Assembly: GCF_001870735.1 (NCBI RefSeq)
Contig: NZ_MORL01000001.1
Span: forward strand, 372,001-436,000
Direction: 5' to 3'
DNA: 64,000 nucleotides
From: Arsenicibacter rosenii
GTDB taxonomy: Bacteria > Bacteroidota > Bacteroidia > Cytophagales > Spirosomataceae
The notes under the pieces are model-generated. The model saw only the letters and a list, made by a program, of their open reading frames with translations, was not told where the DNA came from and ran no database searches. The stretch's first letter is position 1. Each line of letters starts with the position of its first letter. A program made the translations under genes and the position numbers. Shown here piece after piece: positions 18,136 through 26,163 of this stretch.

Positions 18136-18792
18136 TTAATAGGTTTCGTAACTTGGTTTCGGGAGTTTTTTGGCTGGATTGCCAATGTAAACACCCCACT
18201 CATCCGTATTTTTATAAATCGCTGAGGCCATGCCTACCAGCGTACCCTGAGCAATATGTGTGTAGTCGCGGATGGTACTGTTGACGCCGAAAAAGGAATA
18301 GGACTCGACAACACAATGGCCCGAGAGAACGACCTGCGATGTAAAGAAAACGTGATCTTTGATCTGACCGTGGTGCCCGATGTGGTTACCACTCCAGAGG
18401 ACCACATTGTTACCGATGGTCGTAAACGGCTGAATCGTGTTATCCTCCAGAATAAAGCAGTTGTCACCGATTTCATTCCCGAACATCGTTACTTTCGAAC
18501 TAATGTAGGAGATGAATTCATACCCTTTGGCCTTGGCTTCGAGGTAAACTTTTTCGCGGTTCCGGTTCATGTTCCGGGCCGTCATGGGTGCAAAAAACTT
18601 GTATTCCCGGGGGGGGAACAGGTTTTCAACATCTTCAAAGGCAACAAGCGGAAGCCCCTTAAATGAGGTTACTTCGTTAAGGTACTCACGGTTTACGGTG
18701 AAGGCCGCTACCTCGTGCTCTGAATCGTGCGTCAGGTAAAAATGGGCTAATTCAGCCGTATCAAGTACACCAAAAATGACAACTTTAGCCAT
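18136..18792 (-). CDS. Sugar O/N-acyltransferase, left-handed beta-helix (NeuD/PglD-like)
   Basis: The 218-residue protein has an N-terminal nucleotide-binding-like part (MAKVVIFGVLDTAELAHFYL). From about residue 105 it carries hexapeptide repeats, including IGDNCFILEDNTIQPFTTIGNNVVLWSGNHIGHHGQI, and it ends with IYKNTDEWGVYIGNPAKKLPK. The NHIGHH segment places a candidate catalytic histidine near residue 138. This plan is that of acetyl-CoA-dependent amino-sugar acyltransferases. With the DegT aminotransferase and WbqC in the same operon, it probably acylates a 4-amino or 3-amino deoxysugar. The exact substrate is inference. Confidence 0.85.
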   Translation of the reverse strand: MAKVVIFGVLDTAELAHFYLTHDSEHEVAAFTVNREYLNEVTSFKGLPLVAFEDVENLFPPREYKFFAPMTARNMNRNREKVYLEAKAKGYEFISYISSKVTMFGNEIGDNCFILEDNTIQPFTTIGNNVVLWSGNHIGHHGQIKDHVFFTSQVVLSGHCVVESYSFFGVNSTIRDYTHIAQGTLVGMASAIYKNTDEWGVYIGNPAKKLPKPSYETY

Positions 18793-18846
18793 GATCTAAT
18801 CGTGAATGGTACAGAACCGGGAATGCAGCCGGCCGTACCCGTTTGG

Positions 18847-19548
18847 TTATAGTAAATCGTACTCGCCGAGCATCCGCCGGATACTGTCAACATCGTTATT
18901 CATCAGAATATCGAGCATCGACAGCCATGGCATAAACTCTGTGCGGTTTAGCTGCGGATAGACCACCTTACGCGCCTGCATAAAGCTAAGCCGGATCGAC
19001 TCCTGCGAAAAGCGGTCTTTATCATACAGCTCCATGCCTCCGATCGGGTTGATGTAGTGCGATGCTTTTTCCTGCAGGCAAATGTCCAGAATACGGTCCT
19101 GTGCTTTCAGGTGGTCGTTCTGATAGATGGCTGACGAAGGAACGAGTTCGGTCGTGATCCCGAGATACTGGTTCAGCTCCAGAAGCCCGGGATAAATCAG
19201 CTCAGCAATGGTACCGGCCGTAAAGTTGATGATTTTTTCGAGCATCGGGAATACCGTTCCGTAATAGGGGGCTTTCCGGTAGCTCTGTTCAATGGTTTTT
19301 AGCAGCTTTCCACGCCATTTCGGGTCACTGCTCAGGGCAATTTCGTTAATTTTTTTATTCTGACTGGCATCCTTCAGCGGAATGGTAAACATAAATTCCT
19401 GCCCATTGACCAGCATTCGGTTACGATTAATCCATCCCCGGTTGATAAAGGCAACATCGTCAAACAGGACAAACTTGTCGACTGCATGCATGAGTTGCAT
19501 ATACCCGATATACGGGAGGAAATAAGGCTGCATGATGGCTAGTTTCAC
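18847..19548 (-). CDS. WbqC-family protein
   Basis: The 233-residue protein shows WbqC family features: MKLAIMQPYFLPYIGYMQLMHAVDKFVLFDDVAF at the N-terminus, the GWINRNRML segment, and YINPIGGMELY in the second half. WbqC proteins occur in O-antigen loci beside amino-sugar synthesis genes. Their reaction is not firmly established to my knowledge, although the conserved histidine and cysteine spacing has been linked to acyl or aminoacyl transfer. The gene lies 7 nt from the membrane protein gene upstream and 54 nt from the acyltransferase downstream, which points to a shared pathway. Confidence 0.88.
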   Translation of the reverse strand: MKLAIMQPYFLPYIGYMQLMHAVDKFVLFDDVAFINRGWINRNRMLVNGQEFMFTIPLKDASQNKKINEIALSSDPKWRGKLLKTIEQSYRKAPYYGTVFPMLEKIINFTAGTIAELIYPGLLELNQYLGITTELVPSSAIYQNDHLKAQDRILDICLQEKASHYINPIGGMELYDKDRFSQESIRLSFMQARKVVYPQLNRTEFMPWLSMLDILMNNDVDSIRRMLGEYDLL

Positions 19549-19555
19549 CGGCGTA

Positions 19556-21646
19556 TTACTTTAATTTTCGCAGATAATAGTCTTCCCCGGGAACAACGAT
19601 GCCATTGGCTTCGGTCATGGTTGTGTCGGTACCGAGCCGGATATCACCCGGGCGGGGTTTGATCACACTTTTGGCAAAAAAGAGATAATCTGCCTCTTTC
19701 GGGATGGGTTGAACCCCACGCTCAAACGGGTTAATGGCAATCAGGCGGCGGGTAAGGTCCTTCCCGTATAGCGGATACTCGTAATCATCATTGATCGTAC
19801 CGAGGGCCACCGTTGCCTGTTCAGGCACAAGTTCATCAAAGCGTTTATAGGGCCGGTAAATGTCAGGTCGCCCGAGGGTGAGCACCCGCATCCGGTCAGC
19901 ATTGAAGACAGACGGGATATCGCGCCCGTCCGGGGTATGCCAGTCGAACGGCAGGGCACGGGTATTGAAAAAGACGCACAACAGCGCTGAAATACAGCCG
20001 CCCACCAACACCATACCGACATAACCTTTCCACAACCACCGGCCGGGACGATCAACGGACAGGCTGGTATTGCTGAAAAGCAGGGCCAGCATCGGAATGC
20101 CGAATAAGCCGGTTTCGATAAAATAACGGCCCTTGAAGGGGTCATACGGGGCCGAATAGGATAGAGCGGCGAAATGCAGCAGCAAGGCAATGCCGAGGTA
20201 AGCATGCGGCGTTGAACGTGCTACCGGAACGCCGATAATACCTGAAAGAACCAGAAGCAGGATCGGGAAAATAAGGCCGAAGCCGATGATGCCCCAATAC
20301 GGATTCGCGTTGTAGAAAATAAAGCGGCGGTCAAAGGAAAACGGCTGGATCGAAAAATCGGTTTCTTCGTCGAGGCGCATGCGGAGTTTATCCTCCAGAA
20401 AAACCAGTGGTTTCCGCATCTCATGATTCAGCACTACGCCGGCTTCAACGTTCCGGATGCCATCCAGATTAATGTGATCATACCCATACCGGACAACGTT
20501 CCGTGATCCCTGTTCAAACAGATTGCGTAATGATCCTGCCCGTTCTACCGACTGGTGTTTCAGTGCCGTTGGCGGGCCAATCGGATGCCCGAACACTTCA
20601 ATGTTTTTCAGATAGCCCGTCGGGAATGTCCAGAAACACATGGCAATAACAATGGCAATGCCGAGGCGAAATGTCCGGCCCAGGAAAATACGGAAACCCG
20701 GTGCCAGAAAAACCGTGTAAACCATAATGACAAACACAGAGGGCAGGAGCAGGGCAAAGGTAATTTTATGGCCGAAAGCGATAGCGAATGCCATAGCCGT
20801 CAGGTACAGATACCGGTTATCGCCCGTTTGCCTGAACGTAAACAGCATGTATAGTACCACGCTGAGGTAGGCTGTGAGCACAATATCGGTTTCGGTAGTA
20901 ATGGCCTGCATCAGGAAATCAGGCAGTAGGGCATACCCGAGCGCACACAGGAGGCTGGCCGATAAACGGCCGTTGGTAATGCGCTGTACAATGCCGAATA
21001 CCGAAACGATGGCGATCCAGTAAGACAGATGATGAATGAGTTTAAACCCGTTTTCAAAATGGCCGGTAATGAGATAGCCGTAAATCTGTAACGTACAGAC
21101 GCTTTTTGGGTAAGTGTCTATATTCCAGTTTGTTCCGCCGAAGTGGCGCATCGATCCCCGCTGAATGTACTGCACTACCCGGTTCAGATGACCGGTCATG
21201 CTGTCCCATTCATTAGGGGCAGTGAACAGCACCAGAATGAGGTTCATGACGGCGATAATGCCGAGGGTGACAAACAGGATTCCGAAAATTACCTTCGCAA
21301 ACGTGTTGAGCGCCCGGTACCAGCGGATGAGCTGCCGGCGTCGTTCTCTGATGAGTAAAGTCGGGGAGAAAGGCGTGTGTTTTTTATCGGGGCTGCTGTT
21401 GACAACCAGATAATGTAAACCGCGTCCGAAGAGGGTAGCGGTAATAAAGACCGCAATAGCCCATACCGGTGTATGCGCTGTCTGATAAAGGGCCGATAAA
21501 ACAAAACCCGTGAAAATGACACTTCCTGCAAACAGCAGAAAGGAGGTAATGATCCATTCGCTCAGCGAACGGCGGGTAATGCGCGAGGCAAGATACCCGA
21601 CATAGGCTACGAACAGAACAAAAGTCAGCAGATAGATAACTGTCAT
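19556..21646 (-). CDS. Large polytopic membrane protein, probable polyprenyl-phosphate-sugar glycosyltransferase (GT39/ArnT-like)
   Basis: The 696-residue protein has about 11-13 membrane segments followed by a soluble C-terminal domain of about 170 residues (from YKRFDELVPEQATVAL). The first large loop after helix 4 contains APNEWDSMTGHLNRVVQYIQ, and an acidic residue there is typical of GT-C enzymes. A second loop holds NWNIDTYPKS. Such proteins usually add a sugar from an undecaprenyl-phosphate carrier on the periplasmic side. I could not assign it to a named family, so the call rests on topology and loop placement. It lies in the polysaccharide locus, 7 nt upstream of wbqC. Confidence 0.65.
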   Translation of the reverse strand: MTVIYLLTFVLFVAYVGYLASRITRRSLSEWIITSFLLFAGSVIFTGFVLSALYQTAHTPVWAIAVFITATLFGRGLHYLVVNSSPDKKHTPFSPTLLIRERRRQLIRWYRALNTFAKVIFGILFVTLGIIAVMNLILVLFTAPNEWDSMTGHLNRVVQYIQRGSMRHFGGTNWNIDTYPKSVCTLQIYGYLITGHFENGFKLIHHLSYWIAIVSVFGIVQRITNGRLSASLLCALGYALLPDFLMQAITTETDIVLTAYLSVVLYMLFTFRQTGDNRYLYLTAMAFAIAFGHKITFALLLPSVFVIMVYTVFLAPGFRIFLGRTFRLGIAIVIAMCFWTFPTGYLKNIEVFGHPIGPPTALKHQSVERAGSLRNLFEQGSRNVVRYGYDHINLDGIRNVEAGVVLNHEMRKPLVFLEDKLRMRLDEETDFSIQPFSFDRRFIFYNANPYWGIIGFGLIFPILLLVLSGIIGVPVARSTPHAYLGIALLLHFAALSYSAPYDPFKGRYFIETGLFGIPMLALLFSNTSLSVDRPGRWLWKGYVGMVLVGGCISALLCVFFNTRALPFDWHTPDGRDIPSVFNADRMRVLTLGRPDIYRPYKRFDELVPEQATVALGTINDDYEYPLYGKDLTRRLIAINPFERGVQPIPKEADYLFFAKSVIKPRPGDIRLGTDTTMTEANGIVVPGEDYYLRKLK

Positions 21647-21714
21647 GAATGATGGCCAAAGGCAAAGGCAGTAATCGGGAGGCTAAACGAATGCTGGATC
21701 GCCGGCGACGCTGC

Positions 21715-22818
21715 CTATTGCTTACTGTCTAATGCCAGATTTGATTGCGTAACGGTATTGATGATACTACAGATCCGCTGAACGTCGGCTTCTTCCAGTC
21801 CCGGATACAGAGGCAGACATAGTGCCCGTAAGGCAATGTCTTCAGAAACGGGGCAGGATTGCTTGTCAACTATGTAAGGCAGCGTGTTCAGCGAAGGGTA
21901 GAAGTAACGGCGCGGGAAAATTTCTTCCTTGTTCAGCGCTTCCCGTACCTCCAGCAGCAAAGCTTCCGACTCCAGAACCACCGGATAGTAGGCATAGTTA
22001 TACCCGACGGCCGGATGCAGGGCGGGCCGCGTCATGAGGCTAAAATCAAGGGTATCGCTATAGAGCTCCGATACCTGTTTGCGCGCAGCGATGAGCTCTG
22101 GTACTTTTGGCAGCACACAAAGCCCCATAGCTGCATGAATCTCTGAATTTTTGGCGTTGATACCGATGCTGTAATAGTCGTCGTAACGGTGGCCAAAGCT
22201 GCGGTACAGGTGCAGTTTCTCCGCCATTTCGTCGTTATCTGTAACAATACATCCGCCCTCGGCCGTATGAAAGACCTTGGTAGCATGAAAGCTACAGGTG
22301 GCCAGATCGCCATAGCTCATCAGCGCCTTGCCGTTGTAGGTAGCGCCGAAGGTATGGGCGGCATCGTAGATAACCTTCAGGTTATATTGTTCCGCAATTT
22401 CCTGAATGCGTTCAATCTGACAAGCGTTACCGTACACATGTGTTGCCAGAATAGCCTGGGTTTTCTCCGTAATCAGCGGAATGATTTTTTCCGGATCAAT
22501 GGAGTAATCTTCTGGCCGGACATCCGCGAAAACAGGGGTACAGTTCTCCCACATGATAGCCGTTGTGGTAGCGCAATAAGAGAATGGCGTTGTGATTACC
22601 TCACCGGTTATGTTCAGCGCTTTGAGGGCCATCTGGAGCACAACGGTTCCGTTGGTGCAAAACTTCACGTGTTTTACACCAAGAAACTCGCTCAGCTTTG
22701 CTTCGAGCTCGCGGGCGAGCGGGCCATCATTGGTTAATTGCGTCCGTTCCCAGATACCCTTGAGGTACCCGGTAAACTCGTCTAAGTCGGGGAGATAAGA
22801 CTTCGTAACGTTAATCAT
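21715..22818 (-). CDS. DegT/DnrJ/EryC1/StrS aminotransferase (VioA-like sugar transaminase)
   Basis: This PLP enzyme makes amino-deoxysugars from nucleotide-linked keto sugars. The 367-residue protein opens MINVTKSYLPDLDEFTGYLK, very like VioA-type transaminases. It has TPFSYCATTTAIMWENC, the aspartate block VIYDAAHTFGA, and the Schiff-base lysine in SFHATKVFHTAEGG at about residue 182. I start it at 22818, since the six residues from the ATG at 22836 do not fit the family. The acyltransferase at 18136 and WbqC in the same operon suggest an N-acylated 4-amino-4,6-dideoxyhexose. No dTDP-glucose synthesis genes (rmlA, rmlB) are in the window. Confidence 0.9.
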   Translation of the reverse strand: MINVTKSYLPDLDEFTGYLKGIWERTQLTNDGPLARELEAKLSEFLGVKHVKFCTNGTVVLQMALKALNITGEVITTPFSYCATTTAIMWENCTPVFADVRPEDYSIDPEKIIPLITEKTQAILATHVYGNACQIERIQEIAEQYNLKVIYDAAHTFGATYNGKALMSYGDLATCSFHATKVFHTAEGGCIVTDNDEMAEKLHLYRSFGHRYDDYYSIGINAKNSEIHAAMGLCVLPKVPELIAARKQVSELYSDTLDFSLMTRPALHPAVGYNYAYYPVVLESEALLLEVREALNKEEIFPRRYFYPSLNTLPYIVDKQSCPVSEDIALRALCLPLYPGLEEADVQRICSIINTVTQSNLALDSKQ

Positions 22819-22862
22819 ATTGCGTAAATGCGTCAATAGCGCAAAGGCTCAGCGGCCTTTGC

Positions 22863-24128
22863 TCACTTTATGGGTACACCTTGCTCCAGGGATTGCATAA
22901 CAAACGGGAATTGAGGGCGTACATAGCCCGGCCATTTGCCATACCAGGCAATGCCTTCCCGATAATCTTCGATGTCAAAAGTAATTCCCTCCTCCATATT
23001 GAACAAGGGGGTTACGGTATCTTTTACGATCATGACGGAAATCGTATACGATCCGTCATTCAGGAAATAACCGGGGATTTCACACTCGCCGGCCAGCAAT
23101 CCCTTGCTATAACTTTTCGACTGGGTTCCAACGTTGAAAATGCACTCGCCGGTCAGCGAGTTCAGGTGGAGGCTGAGGTTCAGGTTAGCCTGTTCCATCA
23201 TGTTCCAGAACTCAAAACGAACGCGCATGGGTGTCCGGACGTCGATATGGGTTTGCCCCTCGCGCATGTCCGGTACCAGTTCAATCCGGCGGATCCGGAC
23301 TTTATCGTTGCCTGGTGCTTCTTCGGGGGTATCCCACTGCCGCACCAGTTTGGTCTTCGACACTTTGCTGAGGTAGTTGCCGATTACCTGATTGGTTTCG
23401 CCGTCTTCCAGCAACCGCCCTTTTTCAAAATACAGGGCTTTGTTGCAAAGGGCCTGTACGGCGGTCAGGTTATGACTCACAAACAGAATTGTCCGGCCGC
23501 TGGCCGAGTTATCCCGCATTTTACCGAGACTCTTTTTCTGGAATTCGGCATCACCGACGGCCAGTACCTCATCCACAATCATAATCTCCGGATCGAGGTG
23601 GGCCGAGATGGCAAAACCGAGCCGGACATACATCCCCGACGAATAGCGTTTTACAGGGGTATCCAGAAACTTTTCGACACCGGCAAAATCAACAATGGCG
23701 TCGAATTGCTTTTTAATCTCAGAACGGCTCATGCCAAGCAGCGAACCATTGAGGAAAATATTTTCCCGCCCTGTCAGTTCCGGGTGAAAGCCGGTCCCGA
23801 CTTCGAGGAGACTGGCAACACGCCCTTTAATCCGGACGGAGCCGCTGGTTGGTTCGATAATTTTACTCAGGATTTTCAGGAGTGTCGATTTGCCGGCGCC
23901 ATTATGGCCGACGATACCTACCCGGTCGCCTTGCTGAATGCTGAAACTTACGTCTTGCAACGCCCAGAATTCTTCATGCTCCAGCCCGCTGTCAGTGGTT
24001 TCTTTTTTCCGGCCGAACAGGCTTTTTACATTCTCCGCCAGCATATCACGGAGGGTTGTGCCGCCTTTGCCTTTTTTATGGTCAATAATGTAGCGTTTAC
24101 TAATATTGTCGACAGTGATTACAGACAT
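22863..24128 (-). CDS. wzt: Polysaccharide ABC exporter ATPase (Wzt-like) with C-terminal glycan-binding-type domain
   Basis: The N-terminal 250 residues form an ABC ATPase with Walker A VGHNGAGKSTLLKIL at about 73-87, signature YSSGMYVRLGF, Walker B IMIVDEVLAVGDAEF and the switch histidine in FVSHNL. From about residue 270 to 421 a beta-rich extension (RIELVPDMREGQTHIDV to GIAWYGKWPGYVRPQFPFV) resembles the Wzt C-terminal domain, which recognises the finished chain end before export. The gap to the permease gene is 6 nt. An unusually long open frame (22881-24185) runs antisense through the gene but has no recognisable protein features. Confidence 0.92.
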   Translation of the reverse strand: MSVITVDNISKRYIIDHKKGKGGTTLRDMLAENVKSLFGRKKETTDSGLEHEEFWALQDVSFSIQQGDRVGIVGHNGAGKSTLLKILSKIIEPTSGSVRIKGRVASLLEVGTGFHPELTGRENIFLNGSLLGMSRSEIKKQFDAIVDFAGVEKFLDTPVKRYSSGMYVRLGFAISAHLDPEIMIVDEVLAVGDAEFQKKSLGKMRDNSASGRTILFVSHNLTAVQALCNKALYFEKGRLLEDGETNQVIGNYLSKVSKTKLVRQWDTPEEAPGNDKVRIRRIELVPDMREGQTHIDVRTPMRVRFEFWNMMEQANLNLSLHLNSLTGECIFNVGTQSKSYSKGLLAGECEIPGYFLNDGSYTISVMIVKDTVTPLFNMEEGITFDIEDYREGIAWYGKWPGYVRPQFPFVMQSLEQGVPIK

Positions 24129-24134
24129 GAGCTC

Positions 24135-24971
24135 CTAGATATCGTCTACAAACGTATTCTCTCGCTTCCGGAAGAAGGTCAGTGAGAATGACAAAAATAA
24201 CACAATTGTAATGATTGAGGTGAGCAGGCTTTGCGGGTTGAAATACGCCTGTTCGCCCAGCAGCGCCCAGCGGAAGCCGTCGATGATCCCTACCATCGGG
24301 TTATACCAGTAAATGGGTGCCCACCAATCCTGTGAATCGGCTACCAGACGGCTGCTGTACGCAATCGGGCATACGTAAAAGCCGACCTGTACGATAAACG
24401 GAATCAACTGGGCTATATCCCGGAAACGCACGTTGACAACGGCAAAAAACAACCCGAACGCAAACGAAGCCAGCAGGGCCAGCAGGATAAAGGCCGGCAG
24501 CAGCAGAATGTGCCAGTCGGGGGTAAACTTATACCAGATGGCGATGACAATGTAAAGACCGAGCGAAACCAGAAAGTCAATGAAGCTCACGGCAATGGAG
24601 CTCATGGGCATAATCAGCCGCGGGAAATAGACTTTCGTGACCAGGTTTGAGTTCAGGGTGACGCTGTTGCTGATCTGTGTGAATGACGTGGAAAAGAAGG
24701 TCCAGACAGTAATGCCAGCCAGTACCATCAGCGGATAGGGTACACCCGGATCGGCCGGTAGCTTGGCGATTTTACTGAAGACAAACACCATGATCAGCAT
24801 GGTGGTCAGCGGGCGGATGAGCCCCCAGGCAGTGCCCAAAGCCGTTTGTTTGTAACGAACCGACACATCGCGCATCGAGAGAATGTAAAGCAGCTCCCGG
24901 TTACGCCATAAGTCACGCCAGTAATGCCGTTCTGCCCGGCCTGGTTTTATAAGTACTTCCTCGGATTTCAT
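24135..24971 (-). CDS. wzm: Polysaccharide ABC exporter permease (Wzm-like)
   Basis: The 278-residue ABC-2 permease has six membrane helices. The N-terminal interface helix contains YWRDLWRNRELLYILSMRDVSVRYKQTALGTAWGLIRPL, the typical Wzm/TagG start. The C-terminal part shows CPIAYSSRLV and YNPMVGIIDGFRWALLG. With Wzt it would move an undecaprenyl-linked glycan across the inner membrane. The leader carries a hairpin (24997-25035) and a possible promoter (25041-25048), so expression could be partly separate from the Wza/Wzz pair upstream. Confidence 0.93.
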   Translation of the reverse strand: MKSEEVLIKPGRAERHYWRDLWRNRELLYILSMRDVSVRYKQTALGTAWGLIRPLTTMLIMVFVFSKIAKLPADPGVPYPLMVLAGITVWTFFSTSFTQISNSVTLNSNLVTKVYFPRLIMPMSSIAVSFIDFLVSLGLYIVIAIWYKFTPDWHILLLPAFILLALLASFAFGLFFAVVNVRFRDIAQLIPFIVQVGFYVCPIAYSSRLVADSQDWWAPIYWYNPMVGIIDGFRWALLGEQAYFNPQSLLTSIITIVLFLSFSLTFFRKRENTFVDDI

Positions 24972-24996
24972 GATTAGTGGTTGCCTGTTCGCAAAA

Positions 24997-25035
24997 GTTG
25001 GTCAGCAGTGAACAAACTGTTTACCACTGACCAAC
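24997..25035 (-). terminator. Hairpin between the Wzz-like gene and wzm
   Basis: The arms GTTGGTCAG (24997-25005) and CTGACCAAC (25027-25035) pair perfectly, with further partial pairing inside. On the minus strand the hairpin is followed by TTTTG. It therefore looks like a weak rho-independent terminator or attenuator after the Wza/Wzz pair and before wzm. Confidence 0.45.
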
Positions 25036-25040
25036 CTATG

Positions 25041-25048
25041 CAAACGTA
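25041..25048 (-). promoter_or_regulatory. Possible promoter -7 element for wzm
   Basis: On the minus strand TACGTTTG matches TAnnTTTG exactly, 70 nt upstream of the wzm start. No TTG stands at the expected -33 position. Transcription would start at about 25035, at the base of the hairpin, placing that hairpin in the wzm leader. Confidence 0.35.
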
Positions 25049-25055
25049 CGCTATT

Positions 25056-26162
25056 TTAAGCTTCCCGCATGACCGAAATGTAGGTCTCACGGAAGAAAAC
25101 GATCAATAAACTAAGTATCAAACCTAACACTAAACCAGCCTGCATCGCAATAGACGTGCGCACTTCTTTATATAACGGTAAGTAAACCGGCGAAATCTCG
25201 GTGAACAAAGGAGCTTCCTTGATCATCGAAAGATGCATGTTTTCAGCTTGTTGAACCGCCGCATAATACTGTGTCGACAGGAAGGATGAGTTACGTGTCA
25301 GCCGGGTTTCTTCAATCTTTCCGGAAGCCACTACCATTTGCTGGTTTTGGTCTAACGTACGGGCCAGACGATTCTCGTTGCCGGTTAAGAGCCGGTAGAG
25401 TGAGTCGCGCCGTTCTTCTAATAACGCAAGTACTTCCAGACTCTTTTTGTTTTGTTTTTGGCGGTAGTCTTCCTCAATGGTTCCGAGGTGGGTTTCGATG
25501 AATACTTTGGTCAGCATTTCATCCTGCATCCCACCCCAAAGTTCCATAAACGACGATTTCCGTTCTGGCTGCGTTACGCTGATTTCACTTTTTACGCGGG
25601 TGTAGATCTGCGACATGGCATTAATCTCCTGCTTCGTATATTCAGTAACCTTCTTAGCCCGGTCGAAATAGAAACTGCGGAGGCTGTCATCATCTTCCCA
25701 TTCCTTATCACGGATACCGCTATGGCGGATGTAGTAATTCACCAGCAGCGTATCTTTTCCGTTGATTTTAACGGTTTTCATCAGCGTTTTCTCCACTACC
25801 GGGCGCGACAGCGCATAGATCATGAAGTTGTCACCTACGAAAATACTGGCTTCCGGAGCGCTTCCGCCCAACCCAAAGGCACTGGCCAGAGCGCCTAGTT
25901 CGCCCATGCCGCCGCCGCTGTTCCCGCCACCGAGGTTGAACGTAATGGTCGCGTTGTAAATGGGTTTACGCTCCTCAGAGATGTCAATAAATTTACCGAT
26001 GGCGGCCCCCATAATGGTAAAGGCCAGCATCAGCTTCCAGTAGCGTTTCAGTACATCTTTCAGACTGAAGATGCGCAGCAAAACGACTTTCGGCGATAAT
26101 TGATCCGGCGGAAGCGGACGTTCAACTGATTTATAAGTGTTATTTTTATTTATGCTCTCCAT
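25056..26162 (-). CDS. Wzz-type polysaccharide co-polymerase/chain-length determinant-like protein
   Basis: The 368-residue protein has membrane helices near residues 40-60 (LMLAFTIMGAAIGKFI) and at the C-terminus (SIAMQAGLVLGLILSLLIVFF). A mostly helical periplasmic middle lies between them. A glycine-rich stretch LGGGNSGGGMGELGALASAFGLGGSA falls at about 78-104, a position where such proteins often have a low-complexity loop. No tyrosine-kinase domain is fused, and none is encoded nearby. The start is 1 nt from the stop of the Wza-like gene, so the two are translated from one mRNA. It probably controls chain length or export together with the outer-membrane protein. Confidence 0.85.
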   Translation of the reverse strand: MESINKNNTYKSVERPLPPDQLSPKVVLLRIFSLKDVLKRYWKLMLAFTIMGAAIGKFIDISEERKPIYNATITFNLGGGNSGGGMGELGALASAFGLGGSAPEASIFVGDNFMIYALSRPVVEKTLMKTVKINGKDTLLVNYYIRHSGIRDKEWEDDDSLRSFYFDRAKKVTEYTKQEINAMSQIYTRVKSEISVTQPERKSSFMELWGGMQDEMLTKVFIETHLGTIEEDYRQKQNKKSLEVLALLEERRDSLYRLLTGNENRLARTLDQNQQMVVASGKIEETRLTRNSSFLSTQYYAAVQQAENMHLSMIKEAPLFTEISPVYLPLYKEVRTSIAMQAGLVLGLILSLLIVFFRETYISVMREA

Positions 26163-26163
26163 A

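Noticed and set aside
22881-24185. 434-codon open frame antisense to wzt
   Set aside because: It mirrors a gene with clear Walker and signature motifs, has no recognisable domain, and its length follows from the base composition of the wzt frame.
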